Source of the DNA: Chitinophagaceae bacterium
Lineage (GTDB): Bacteria; Bacteroidota; Bacteroidia; Chitinophagales; Chitinophagaceae
Direction of reading: 5' to 3'
Assembly: GCA_025362915.1 (NCBI GenBank)
Contig: JANYEU010000401.1
Span: 1-23,767 of the forward strand
Length of the DNA stretch: 23,767 nt
The translations under genes were made by a program, and so were the position numbers. Shown one piece after another: positions 15,123-23,608 of the stretch. The notes below the pieces were generated by a model. It had not been told where the DNA came from. It saw only the letters and a program-made list of their open reading frames with translations, and searched no databases. Every line of letters begins with the position of its first letter. Position 1 is the first letter of the stretch.

Positions 15123-17888
15123 ATGACCATCATTTTAATAATTATAGGCGTTGTAATATTGGCGGGTGTGGCTAAATATTCTGTTTATGTATCAATCAAA
15201 AATTGGAAATTAGGTGCTATTTTTTTATCCCTTTATAGTTTAATTAGTATCAACATTACCGCCCAATCTTATAAATGGGGCAGTGTGGCAATGGGCGGCG
15301 GCGGTTTTGTAAGTGGATTATTGACCAGTAAGTCTGAACAGAACTTACTATATGCCCGAACCGATGTGGGCGGTGCCTACCGTTGGGATGCCACTAATGC
15401 CAGCTGGATTTCGCTATTGGATTGGTGTTCCACCAGTCAGACTGGGTATCAGGGTGTATTATCTTTTGCCATCGATCCCAAGGCTACCAATAAACTCTAT
15501 TTGTTGGTAGGCACCAGCTATTTTAACAACGGCGCAACGGCCATCCTGCGTTCTTCAGATTATGGTAAAACATTCTCCATCAGTGATGTCTCCAAACAGT
15601 TTAAGGTAAGCGGTAATTCTATGGGGCGCAATAATGGCGAGCGTTTGCAGGTAGATCCCTACAATGGAAATATCCTTTATTGTGGCTCGCAAGCCAATGG
15701 CTTGTTTAAGAGTACCGATGCGGGTATTAGTTGGGCGCAGGTTACTTCTTTGGGTAACGTAGGCACGCCAAATGGCAATGGAATTAATTGTTTAATAGTA
15801 GATTCTACTGATGGAATAAAGGATACGGCAAGTAAAACCCTCTACGTTTTTAAATCTGATACGGGTACTAATTTCTACCGAAGTGATGATGCCGGCAATA
15901 GTTTTAATGCTATACCCAATGCACCAACCTCATTGATGCCGCAGCGGGCTGTGCTTGCAAAAGACCATAATTTATACATTACGTATGCCGATAAGGAAGG
16001 GCCTTACAACGCAACCACCGGGCAAATATGGAAGTACAATACGCTTACAGGCAGTTGGACGAACGTTACGCCCTCAGGAATCAAGTTGCCTTTCAGTGGC
16101 ATAAGCGTTGACCCTAACAATCCTTTAAAATTGATTGCCTCTACCATCAATGTTTACCAACGCCAGTATAGCAGTGTTTATGGCGATAAATTTTATCTTT
16201 CTACTGATGGAGGAACTACTTGGCGAGACCTCATTGGCAGCGGCATAAAGATGAATGCCAATGGATGCGCTTGGTTTGGTACGGCCTCCATTCATTGGGC
16301 TGCCAGTATCGAGTTCAATCCTTTCAATACCGATAAGGCGTGGGTTTGTTCTGGCAATGGAGTGTTCTATTGCAACAGTATCAGTGCCGCAACCAACACT
16401 TGGAACTTTGGTGCAAAAGGCATTGAGGAAACTGTTCCGCTGGATATGGTGAGTATTCCCGGTGGGCCATTGATGACGGTGGTTGGCGACTATGATGGAT
16501 TTAAAACCATCGACCCATCCGTTTATGGCACCCGTTTTAGTCCGGCAGTGGGCAGCAATTCGGCCATTGCTTATGCCTCCTTAAACCCTCAAAAGTTGGT
16601 TAGGGTGGGTAGTAGTATGTTCTATAGTATTAATCAAGGCATTAATTGGACAAAATGTACCAATACAAAAGGAACGGGAGGCAATGTGGCTCTTTCTGCC
16701 GATGGAAATTTAATTTTGTATTGCAAAGATAATATTTCCAACACCTACTGGTCAAAAGACAACGGCAATAGCTGGTATGATTGCTTTGGAATTGGAGCTT
16801 CTACTCCGGTTGCTGACCCTGTAAACCCCAACCGATTTTATAGTTATAATAATAAGGACGGCAATATGTACACGAGTATAGATGGCGGTGCAAACTTTAC
16901 GGTTTCGGGCAGACCCGGCAAAGGAGGTTCAAGCTTAATCAGGACTGCCCCCGATAAGAATGGGCATTTATGGATGGCAATGAATGATGGCGGTCTGATA
17001 TATTCTGTAGATTCTGGGGCTACCTATACCAAGATTTCACACGTTACTAATTGTGCAGCAGTTGGATTGGGCAAAGCCGATTCATTGGCAAATTATTATA
17101 CGCTGTATATATGGGGAACCGTGAATGGTGTTTCTGGTGTTTATCGTTCAATCAATTTTGGTAGTTCTTGGGTAAAAATAAATAACAACGAAAATGGTGG
17201 TATTGGTAATGGGCATTTTATTAATGGTGACTTCAATGTATTTGGTCGTGTATATCAAAGTACCGTTGGTAGGGGAGTTGCCTATGGCGAAATACTTGCA
17301 GCATTGCCGGTGAAACTCATTTCTTTTTCTGGTACGATAGATAAGAATAACCAAGCATTTCTTCATTGGATCACCAGTTTTGAGATAAATAGTAAATCTT
17401 TTATAATAGAAAAGAGTAGTGATGCCATTTCATTTATAGAAGTTGGCAATGTATTGAGTAAGGCTACTCGTGGAAGCAATGAAGGACAGTCAATTTATGA
17501 CTTTATTGATAAGGAAAAAGTGAATGGCACTGTTTATTATCGGCTAAAACAAGTGGATAAGGACGGAAAAGTTTCATATAGTCAGGTAATAAAATTGGTT
17601 GCAAATAAGGGCGTTATAAACTTGGTCAATGTTTACCCAAATCTGATTGGTACATCAAATAATGTCAATGTTCATATAGAGGTAACCGACTCCCAAAAGG
17701 TTGATGTTCGTGTGGTAGATATGTCTGGTAAAGTATATTATTCAAGCTTAGATACCTTTCTTTCTGCTGGCAAAAATGATTGTATTATTAAATTTAAAAC
17801 AACATTACCAAAGGGAGTTTATATGGTAGAAGTCTTATCAAATGAAAAGAAAGAGGCGATAGGCAGCAGTAGGTTTGTTGTTCAATAA
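15123..17888 (+). CDS. GH74 endo-xyloglucanase with T9SS sorting domain
   Basis: The enzyme hydrolyses the beta-1,4-glucan backbone of xyloglucan and should be exported across the outer membrane by the type IX system. It has 921 residues. The mature part starts YKWGSVAMGGGGFVSGLL, the classic GH74 N-terminus, with the catalytic base in YARTDVGGAYRWD (Asp81) and the likely acid in VVGDYDGF (Asp456). Repeated seven-bladed-propeller motifs such as STDGGTTWRD and SKDNGNSWYD run through both halves. Residues about 725-815 are a Bacteroidota linker domain (LPVKLISFSG ... HWITSFEINSKSFIIEKS). The last 85 residues (VYPNLIG ... LPKGVYMVEVL) are the sorting domain. The N-terminus has two hydrophobic stretches; GTG at 15168 would leave a more ordinary signal peptide. 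The GH2 remnant follows after 24 bp. Confidence 0.92.
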   Translation: MTIILIIIGVVILAGVAKYSVYVSIKNWKLGAIFLSLYSLISINITAQSYKWGSVAMGGGGFVSGLLTSKSEQNLLYARTDVGGAYRWDATNASWISLLDWCSTSQTGYQGVLSFAIDPKATNKLYLLVGTSYFNNGATAILRSSDYGKTFSISDVSKQFKVSGNSMGRNNGERLQVDPYNGNILYCGSQANGLFKSTDAGISWAQVTSLGNVGTPNGNGINCLIVDSTDGIKDTASKTLYVFKSDTGTNFYRSDDAGNSFNAIPNAPTSLMPQRAVLAKDHNLYITYADKEGPYNATTGQIWKYNTLTGSWTNVTPSGIKLPFSGISVDPNNPLKLIASTINVYQRQYSSVYGDKFYLSTDGGTTWRDLIGSGIKMNANGCAWFGTASIHWAASIEFNPFNTDKAWVCSGNGVFYCNSISAATNTWNFGAKGIEETVPLDMVSIPGGPLMTVVGDYDGFKTIDPSVYGTRFSPAVGSNSAIAYASLNPQKLVRVGSSMFYSINQGINWTKCTNTKGTGGNVALSADGNLILYCKDNISNTYWSKDNGNSWYDCFGIGASTPVADPVNPNRFYSYNNKDGNMYTSIDGGANFTVSGRPGKGGSSLIRTAPDKNGHLWMAMNDGGLIYSVDSGATYTKISHVTNCAAVGLGKADSLANYYTLYIWGTVNGVSGVYRSINFGSSWVKINNNENGGIGNGHFINGDFNVFGRVYQSTVGRGVAYGEILAALPVKLISFSGTIDKNNQAFLHWITSFEINSKSFIIEKSSDAISFIEVGNVLSKATRGSNEGQSIYDFIDKEKVNGTVYYRLKQVDKDGKVSYSQVIKLVANKGVINLVNVYPNLIGTSNNVNVHIEVTDSQKVDVRVVDMSGKVYYSSLDTFLSAGKNDCIIKFKTTLPKGVYMVEVLSNEKKEAIGSSRFVVQ

Positions 17889-17912
17889 TACCCAATTAAA
17901 GATTAATTTAAA

Positions 17913-18990
17913 ATGATGAATAAAATGAAACATATTTTAATGGCAATCCTTATGGGGAGCATGTTATCTACTTTAAATGCACAGCAAACTATTGTGCAAT
18001 ATCTCTCGGGTACGGATAAAGACCATACCATCAACTGGAACTTTATGTGTACTGGAGGAAGAAATAGTGGTAGTTGGACTACCATCCCTGTTCCTTCCAA
18101 TTGGGAGATGCAAGGCTTTGGCAATTATGTTTATTCCAAGGATGGTAAAGATCCGGAGCAAGGGATGTGAATCATCCGAGTATTGTGCTTTGGGATAATG
18201 GAAATGAAGGTGGTTTCAATAGGGCTTTGGATAATGACTACCAACTATACGATCCAAAAAAGCGTTGGGTTATCCATCCTTGGGAAAAGTTTAATGGTAC
18301 CAATACCAAGCATTATCCTGATTTTAAATACATACAAAACGAAGTTGCCAACGGAACAGAAGTATTTTTTCCTACGGAATTTATGCACGGGTTGTTTGAT
18401 GGTAGTTATGGTGCCGCATTGGAAGATTTTTGGAATGAGATGATGAAGAGCCCTCGTGCCGCTGGTGGCTTTTTATGGAGCTTTCATGATGAGGGCATCG
18501 TACGAAGTGATAAGAATAATGAGATAGATGTGGCGGGCAACCAAGCCCCAGATGGCATCTTGGGACCTCATCGGGAGAAGGAGGGAAGCTTTTATACCAT
18601 CAAACAGATATGGAGTCCGATACAGATTGCTACCAAGGAATTGCCTGCAAACTTTGATGGTAAGCTACCCATCGAAAACAAATACCTCTATACCAATCTT
18701 GATAAATGCACCTTTAAATGGGAATTGGTAAAGTTTCCAAAGGCAAGTGAAGCCAAAGCGGGCAATACCATTCTTTCCAAAGGAAATGCCTTGCCACTTT
18801 CCTTATTGCCCAATGAAAAAGGTGTCTTGAACCTTAATTGTGGTAATGCTCGGGGCAATGCGGATGCATTGTATCTAACCTCTTTTGATGCAACTGGTAA
18901 GGAAGTGGTTAAGTGGAGTTGGGCAATTCATTCACCAGCCTTTATTGTTGAGCAAACAAAGGATATAAAAGCTTTTTATAAACTGCCTTA
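17913..18990 (+). pseudogene. GH2 beta-galactosidase remnant with internal deletion and lost 3' end
   Basis: The ATG at 17913 begins a signal peptide (HILMAILMGSMLSTLNAQ) and the GH2 sugar-binding domain (SWTTIPVPSNWEMQGFGNYVY), which stops at TGA 18168 just after KDPEQG. A second frame then starts in mid-barrel with RDVNHPSIVLWDNGNEGGF (acid/base Glu encoded at 18206), followed by FPTEFMHGLFDG (nucleophile Glu at 18377) and FLWSFHDEGI. The two parts join at about 18158-18166 with a frame change; from family architecture roughly 350-400 residues are missing. The 3' side is cut near 18985-18992, where the sequence becomes the tail of the opposing TfoX-like gene. It sits 24 bp after GH74, so it was probably part of the xyloglucan operon. 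The intact enzyme would have removed galactose side chains. Confidence 0.88.
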
Positions 18991-19189
18991 CCCTGCAGCC
19001 ATTCTTTTCAACAAGTTCATCATGTAGCAACGGGTCAATGCGGCACATGAGTTCATTACCACTCACACTGATGCACATTTTATCATCCACCATAAACGTT
19101 ATGCCACGGAACATCTTTTTCTCTTCCACTTTTGGTATGTCCAAAAGTGCTTCTCTCATCCTATCCGCAATAATTTCGTTATAAGCCAT
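18932..19189 (-). pseudogene. TfoX N-terminal-domain protein, 3' truncated
   Basis: The first 66 residues, from the ATG at 19189, match the TfoX/Sxy N-terminal domain: AYNEIIADRMREALLDIP, EEKKMFRGITFMVDDKMCISV, GNELMCRIDP and the final NGCR. Family members continue for about 40 more residues with a MKGRP-like segment. Here the frame instead reads VRQFIKSFYILCLLNNKGW, which is antisense of the GH2 remnant. The junction is near 18985-18992. It lies 27 bp downstream of the SGNH hydrolase gene on the same strand. TfoX-domain proteins of this size are common in Bacteroidota with unclear function; a competence role should not be assumed. Confidence 0.75.
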
Positions 19190-19216
19190 CTGTTTGAGTT
19201 AGTATTTGTCTTCCAA

Positions 19217-20026
19217 TTATACCGAGTGTTTCGTTGTTGGCCAAGGTTGGGAGCACTTGTAATGTTCTGTAAACTTATCAAACAAATAGCCAACAGCATC
19301 AGTTTTATTACTTCGGCGGTTATCCATGCGGAAGTTGTTACTACCCTTTTGCTTTAAAAACTCTTTTATCTGGTTGTTTATCTGTTCCATTCCTTTAATG
19401 GAAGGATGGCCCCCTTTTTTATCAATATTGTGTAGCGTAATGCAGTCTATATGGTAATACTTGCAAATAGTTAGTACAGATTCGTTGATGGATTCTTTCA
19501 GCGAATCATTCAACAGAAAATAGATTTGGGTATTGTGGTAATTGGTGGTCATACTATCCAGCATACAAGCCATTGCCGGACGGAACTGGTACAAATCTTC
19601 CTTCGTCCAATCAGCGTATTTGTAATTGCCAATGGGTGCGCCTGCCCAACTATCGTTTGTAGCACCGAATATAAATATGATATTGGGCTTACCAAGTTGC
19701 TTCATTCGCGCAATGAAAGACCGATTGGTATAATCTTCCTTGCGGTAGCCGGTATTACAGATGGTGGAACCCGAAAAAGAATTGTTTACACAAAGCTGAT
19801 AATTATTATCCTGTATAAACTTATACCACCAAGTTTGCTCAACGGAGGTTACATCGGTTTTGTGCTGCGGAGTGGTAAAGTACCATACAAAGTTGGTATC
19901 TGGCTGTAAGTATCCTTGAAAGGTAGAATAAGAGTCGCCCAATATGGACACCAGTTTGCGTTCCTGCGCAAAACAAATGCTACCATAAACCATAACCAGC
20001 AGCAGTAGTGTTGAAGCTTTTTTCAT
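19217..20026 (-). CDS. Exported SGNH/GDSL hydrolase (carbohydrate-esterase-like)
   Basis: The protein has 269 residues with a signal peptide (MKKASTLLLLVMVYGSICFAQ). SGNH blocks are clear: SILGDSYSTF with the nucleophile Ser32, SFSGSTICNTGY supplying the oxyanion Gly, FIFGATNDSW with the Asn, and DKKGGHPSIKGM with the catalytic Asp-x-x-His type ending. Such enzymes are lipases or deacetylases; in this neighbourhood removal of acetyl groups from plant polysaccharide is plausible but unproven. The core ends around IKEFLKQKG; the last 41 residues (from SNNFRMDNRRSNKTD) do not resemble the family and may be an acquired tail. The gene is convergent with the xyloglucan locus, and the truncated TfoX-like gene follows it. 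Confidence 0.85.
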   Translation of the reverse strand: MKKASTLLLLVMVYGSICFAQERKLVSILGDSYSTFQGYLQPDTNFVWYFTTPQHKTDVTSVEQTWWYKFIQDNNYQLCVNNSFSGSTICNTGYRKEDYTNRSFIARMKQLGKPNIIFIFGATNDSWAGAPIGNYKYADWTKEDLYQFRPAMACMLDSMTTNYHNTQIYFLLNDSLKESINESVLTICKYYHIDCITLHNIDKKGGHPSIKGMEQINNQIKEFLKQKGSNNFRMDNRRSNKTDAVGYLFDKFTEHYKCSQPWPTTKHSV

Positions 20027-20172
20027 ATAAAAAGTTTAATCGTATGATTGATAGATGCAGAGCGAATTTGCTGCGGTAAATGTAGAGAAATAAATGACAC
20101 CTGATAGGATACATTCAATGTAAAGATGAGATTTAAAAGGATTATATGTCATAAGGATTAATCAATTGCAAA

Positions 20173-20520
20173 TCATTGATATTTTTTAAAGTCGCCCATG
20201 TTGCGGCTAATCAATATAAGTTTATAAACTAATGCCGTTGCGGCTATAATTGCATCTGGGGTCTTTATCTTGTGCTGTTGTCTTAGTTTTATTGTTGCTT
20301 CAATAACAGCTTCGTTTAAAATGTATTGTTTTGTATTGCCAATAAAAGAATGAAGCCTAAGTAACTGTTGTGGCGTGGCATTGTACCAACCCAAAATCTC
20401 TATACGGGTAATGGTTGAGATAGAAGGTATAATATTATCCATGAAATTTGTTCCCACTGGTGGCAATAAATTACCAAGGTAGTCAATCACTGCATTGCTA
20501 TCTATTAAATATTGTCCCAT
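20173..20520 (-). CDS. vapC: VapC-type PIN-domain ribonuclease toxin
   Basis: This is a 115-residue PIN domain, the usual length. The metal-binding acidic residues are all present: Asp7 in YLIDSNAVIDYL, Glu41 in TRIEILGW, Asp89 in IKTPDAIIAATAL and Asp110 in MGDFKK. VapC toxins cleave tRNA or rRNA in a Mg-dependent way; the target here is unknown. The start codon lies 16 bp inside the end of the preceding gene on the same strand, the typical antitoxin-toxin overlap that couples translation. The gene appears intact. Confidence 0.88.
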   Translation of the reverse strand: MGQYLIDSNAVIDYLGNLLPPVGTNFMDNIIPSISTITRIEILGWYNATPQQLLRLHSFIGNTKQYILNEAVIEATIKLRQQHKIKTPDAIIAATALVYKLILISRNMGDFKKYQ

Positions 20521-20732
20521 TCCTCTCTGCTTTGTGCAATATGTTGTTGCAGTTCTTTTGCTTCTTTCGCACTAAGTAGTCCTTTGTAGGCAGCCATTGT
20601 ATTGGCTTTTGGTTTTTCTTCTTCCAGTTCATCAAGGGTATATACCAATACCTCCACTGGCTTACCAATATATTCTGGCGGTATTGCAATGATGATATTG
20701 CTATCCTGTGGCGTTATATAATTTCTTATCAT
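20505..20732 (-). CDS. Antitoxin partner of the PIN-domain toxin
   Basis: The product is a 75-residue protein overlapping the start of the PIN gene by 16 bp. Its N-terminal half is beta-rich (SNIIIAIPPEYIGKPVEVLVYTL), like antitoxins often paired with PIN toxins in Bacteroidota. Its charged C-terminal half (LDELEEEK ... YKGLLSAKEAKELQQHIAQSREEWDNI) would wrap the toxin, and the REEWDN ending is typical of such partners. A DNA-binding motif is not obvious in the N-terminus, so autorepression cannot be assumed. Identity rests on size, order and overlap. Confidence 0.78.
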   Translation of the reverse strand: MIRNYITPQDSNIIIAIPPEYIGKPVEVLVYTLDELEEEKPKANTMAAYKGLLSAKEAKELQQHIAQSREEWDNI

Positions 20733-21012
20733 GATGTCCTGTTTATCTATGCGAACTTAGACTATTTAATTTTGATTTGCCTATTTTAAATCTTAGCAAA
20801 GCCACAAGTGAAACACTTGCGGTAGCAGGGAGTCCGTGCAAAACCCTGATTTGGCTTGCGGCAGCGAGTAAAATGTAGGAGAGGGTAGTAGGAACTGGAT
20901 ACAAGTAAAAAATTAGAAGAGTGAGTTAATAATGATAAGATATTTTATGATCAAGATTTTTAGATTCTGGTTTAATAATTTTTACTTTATTTGTAACAAA
21001 TAATGTTGTCAA
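20733..21012. repeat. Intergenic stretch with dispersed repeat copy (core 20804-20870)
   Basis: There is no gene between the divergent antitoxin and TPR genes. A hairpin CAAGTG-AAA-CACTTG lies at 20805-20819 and runs into TGCGGTAGCAGGGAG and, further on, GATTTGGCTTGCGGCAGC. The same order (TGCGGTAGCAGCGAA ... ATTTGGCGTGGACTAGC) occurs on the minus strand of the element at 23263-23432. This looks like a partial copy of that family. The remaining 140 bp before the TPR gene are AT-rich, with no clear consensus promoter. Confidence 0.45.
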
Positions 21013-22572
21013 ATGAAACTAAATATTAAAACCCTATTGCTTGAGACTTTTATTGTATTGCCATTCATTCTTTTTGCCCAAGCTAGTAATACCCAGACTG
21101 TAAGAGTAGGATCCATTTATGGTGATAAGAAATTTTCCAACAGTAAAATGACTCCCGAAGCCTTAGAAGCTGATAAGTATGTGCAAAAAGGAAGGAATTG
21201 TAGGGATTTAAAGCATTATGACTCAGCCATATTCTATTTTCAGAAAGCATTGGAGCTAACACCAAAAGATGGTATTACGTATTACAGGAAAGCATATGTG
21301 GAACAGCAGTTATATTATTATAAAGATGCCTTGGCTGATTATAATTCTGCATTAAAATATGCGCCATATCAAGCAAATCTTTTTTTTAACAGGGCTTTCG
21401 TCAATATTAAATTAAAAAATTACCAAGCATCAATTGATGACTATACCGTTGAAATTAATAAATGGTCTAGGTATACAAATGCTTATATAAACAGGGCAAT
21501 TGCAAAACGTAGCATGGGGAGATTTAAAGAGTCTATTGATGAATATGATACAGTTTTAGGCATTTGGCCAAATTCTACATTGGCATTAAGCAATAGAGCT
21601 TGGGTAAACCTTTATTTGGGAGATACCGTTAGTGGTATGGCAGGGTTAAATAGACTGTTTTCTATAAATCCAAATTTTAAAAGAGGGCTTGATAATAAAA
21701 TATTTGCTATATACAACAATGCTAATTATGAAGAATGTATTACAGAAGCAGACAATATTATTGCCAAATTCAATGAATTACAACGAAATTATTTTACCAG
21801 AGGAAAGGCAAAGTATAATTTGCATAGATATACAGAAGCAATAGCAGATTACAATAAAACATTGGAAGAATTTCAAAATGATCCTGCTCGATTGGATGGT
21901 GACCATGAAAAAACACCTATTTAAGCCAATACCGCAAAAGCAGAATCGGAAATTGCCCTAGGAATGCTAGATTCCGCCATAGCCAATTGCTCAATAGCCA
22001 TTAAGTTAGATTCTAGTTATAAGCAGGCTTTTAATACCCGTGGACTTGCGTATTATTTAAAGGGGCAATATAAAAAGGCAGTACAAGATTATGATGCTGC
22101 AATAGGAGTTAATGATGAGGACAGTTCTTTATATCAGCCTGTTTACCTATACAGGGATGAGGCAATAAATGCTAAAAAGACTCCTTTAATTTATGTAAAA
22201 TGGTTATCCCCAAGAGATGATATAAATAACACCTACAAAGGGACGCTTTTTGTAGCAGGTCAAAAGGAAATGAATTTGAAGTTAAGGATTAGTTCTGCAA
22301 TGCCATTATCTCTAGATAAGATTCATTTGTACCAGAATGGCCAAATAGTAGATGCTGGTACTGTAAAGATAACCATGAAATCTATTAATACATTCAAGGT
22401 GAATTACGAATATGAACTGAATACACTTGTTACATTACCCCCCTATATCTGTACGTTTAAGGTAGGATATGAAAATAATTATTCGCAGATACTCACCATT
22501 TCACAAGATAAATACCCTTCTTCAAATTTATCAGATAAAACATATTACTCCTGGACTGGGTTTCCTGATTAA
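21013..22572 (+). pseudogene. Exported TPR protein, split by an in-frame TAA
   Basis: A signal peptide (TLLLETFIVLPFILFAQ) and at least seven tetratricopeptide repeats are present, such as YDSAIFYFQKALELTPKDG, YKDALADYNSALKYAP and FKESIDEYDTVLGIWPN. The frame stops at TAA 21922-21924, but the next codons in the same frame continue with ANTAKAESEIALGMLDSAIANCSIAIKLDSSYKQAF-type TPR sequence and run to 22572. The C-terminal 130 residues form a beta-rich region (LIYVKWLSPRDD ... MNLKLRISSAMPLSLDKIHLYQNG). The simplest reading is one 519-codon gene with a nonsense mutation. The second part could still be made by re-initiation at ATG 21964. The role is unknown; TPR proteins of this type bind other proteins in the periplasm. 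Confidence 0.85.
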
Positions 22573-22592
22573 ATATTAGGGTACTTTCTGAT

Positions 22593-22727
22593 TTGACGTG
22601 GGCCAGCTGGGATATTTTTTATTATGAAGTAACGGGATTATAAGGTAATGGATTTAAGCGTATTCCAGTTGCAAACTGGTTCAACTGGTACACACAAGTC
22701 ATCCTTCGGAAGACTTGCGCGAGAGGG
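22593..22727. repeat. Repeat-rich gap: family core word plus two hairpins
   Basis: GACGTGGGCCAGCTGGG (22595-22611) resembles the ends of the 23263-23432 element. Two hairpins follow: CCAGTT-GCA-AACTGG (22665-22679), and CAAGTC...GACTTG (22695-22717) with a TTC loop and one mismatch. No T-runs follow, so they are not typical terminators. The gap separates the convergent TPR and lipoprotein genes. Confidence 0.5.
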
Positions 22728-23024
22728 TTATTTAAGCATCTCTTGCTCATCCATATAATAGCCGATATCTTTTCTATCTAATGATCCAATTGTGAGGGTA
22801 TAACTTTTTTTATCAATATTAATAATTATAGCTCTAGGCTTACCATCAAAAAAAAGAGTATCTCCTTTAATCATATAACCCATAGATTGTTTGAAATTTA
22901 TGAAGTCCGTGACTCTATAACCTTTGTCATAAGACCATCCAGTTGATTTTAAATAATCTAAATCAATACTACTTTTGCAAGCATAAAAAATAATAATACT
23001 AAAAAAAACAACAACTATTTTCAT
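22728..23024 (-). CDS. Small putative lipoprotein
   Basis: The product has 98 residues. The N-terminus MKIVVVFFSIIIFYACKSS is a lipoprotein signal with Cys16 as the likely lipidated residue, followed by a serine-containing tether. The mature part is short and beta-rich (DTLFFDGKPRAIIINIDKKSYTLTIG). I do not recognise a family. It begins 42 bp after the stop of the gene fragment ending at 23067, so the two were probably co-transcribed. Small lipoproteins following damaged genes can be orphan immunity or accessory proteins, but nothing here demonstrates that. Confidence 0.7.
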   Translation of the reverse strand: MKIVVVFFSIIIFYACKSSIDLDYLKSTGWSYDKGYRVTDFINFKQSMGYMIKGDTLFFDGKPRAIIINIDKKSYTLTIGSLDRKDIGYYMDEQEMLK

Positions 23025-23066
23025 TCTTTAAGATTTTCACCTAATTACAATTTTCATTTGCTTCCA

Positions 23067-23262
23067 CTATTTTACAGTAGAAGTAGGTTTTTTGTCACCT
23101 GATTGGTAACCTCCAACTTTACCTCTTCCATTAATACTTTCACTCATTGGTAAGGCTATACCACTTGAAAAAACATTATTACAGAGTCTAACTCCTCCAA
23201 CCAAATATGTTCTTGAAAAAAGAGTATTTCCACTTTCTGTTTTACCTAAAATAAAATCGTTG
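23067..23262 (-). pseudogene. 3' fragment of an interrupted gene
   Basis: On the minus strand a frame reads NDFILGKTESGNTLFSRTYL and then LCNNVFSSGIALPMSESING, ending at TAG (23067). It has a natural amino-acid composition but no start codon; its upstream end runs directly into the inverted-ended element at 23263-23432, where a TAG closes the frame. A possible 5' part (MAGNGTNSALVLSLSFCF, 23482 to about 23434) lies on the other side of the element in a different frame. No family is recognised. The fragment precedes the lipoprotein gene by 42 bp. Confidence 0.45.
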
Positions 23263-23432
23263 TTACCCCGCTAGTCCACGCCAAATTTGCTACCATCTTC
23301 GCTGCTACCGCATCGCCTTTGGTCTGGTCTTCGCTACAATCATTTATTTGCAAAGAACGTAGCGAATGCACACGCGAAACGCATGCGCTAGCCCTTGTAG
23401 ATATTAGCGATTGACGTGCACTAGCTGGGAAA
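23263..23432. mobile_element. Candidate ~170-bp MITE-like element with inverted ends
   Basis: The left end, read on the minus strand, is TTGGCGTGGACTAGCGGGG; the right end on the plus strand is TTGACGTGCACTAGCTGGG. These are imperfect inverted copies of about 20 bp bounding some 170 bp. The inside is more GC-rich than the flanks and contains GCG/CGC-rich words (CACACGCGAAACGCATGCGC). No transposase is encoded and I see no clear target duplication. It appears to interrupt a minus-strand gene. Related words at 22595 and 20816-20870 suggest a dispersed family. Confidence 0.5.
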
Positions 23433-23540
23433 CAAAAGCTTAAAGAAAGTACTAAAGCCGAATTTGTTCCGTTCCCAGCCATATTTGCAATATTGATATT
23501 TTGTACAAGCTTATTTGATAGTTCATTTATTTAATAATGA

Positions 23541-23558
23541 GGGTAATTACCCTTTTTT
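23541..23558. promoter_or_regulatory. Perfect palindrome upstream of the gene at 23609
   Basis: GGGTAATTACCC (23541-23552) is a perfect 12-bp palindrome followed by six T residues. On the plus strand it could be a weak terminator, but no plus-strand gene precedes it. Its position, about 32 bp before the -7 box, also suits an operator for the downstream gene. I cannot decide between these. Confidence 0.4.
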
Positions 23559-23583
23559 ATTTAAAAATACAAGAATAAGTTCA

Positions 23584-23591
23584 TATATTTG
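23584..23591 (+). promoter_or_regulatory. -7 box for the gene at 23609
   Basis: TATATTTG matches TAnnTTTG. No clear -33 TTG is found at the right spacing. The start codon follows 17 bp downstream, leaving a very short leader. Confidence 0.45.
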
Positions 23592-23608
23592 TGGGCAATT
23601 CCTCTTTT

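Noticed and set aside
23246..23482. Minus-strand frame of 78 codons
   Set aside because: Most of it translates the inverted-ended element at 23263-23432; only the first 18 residues could be part of a real gene.
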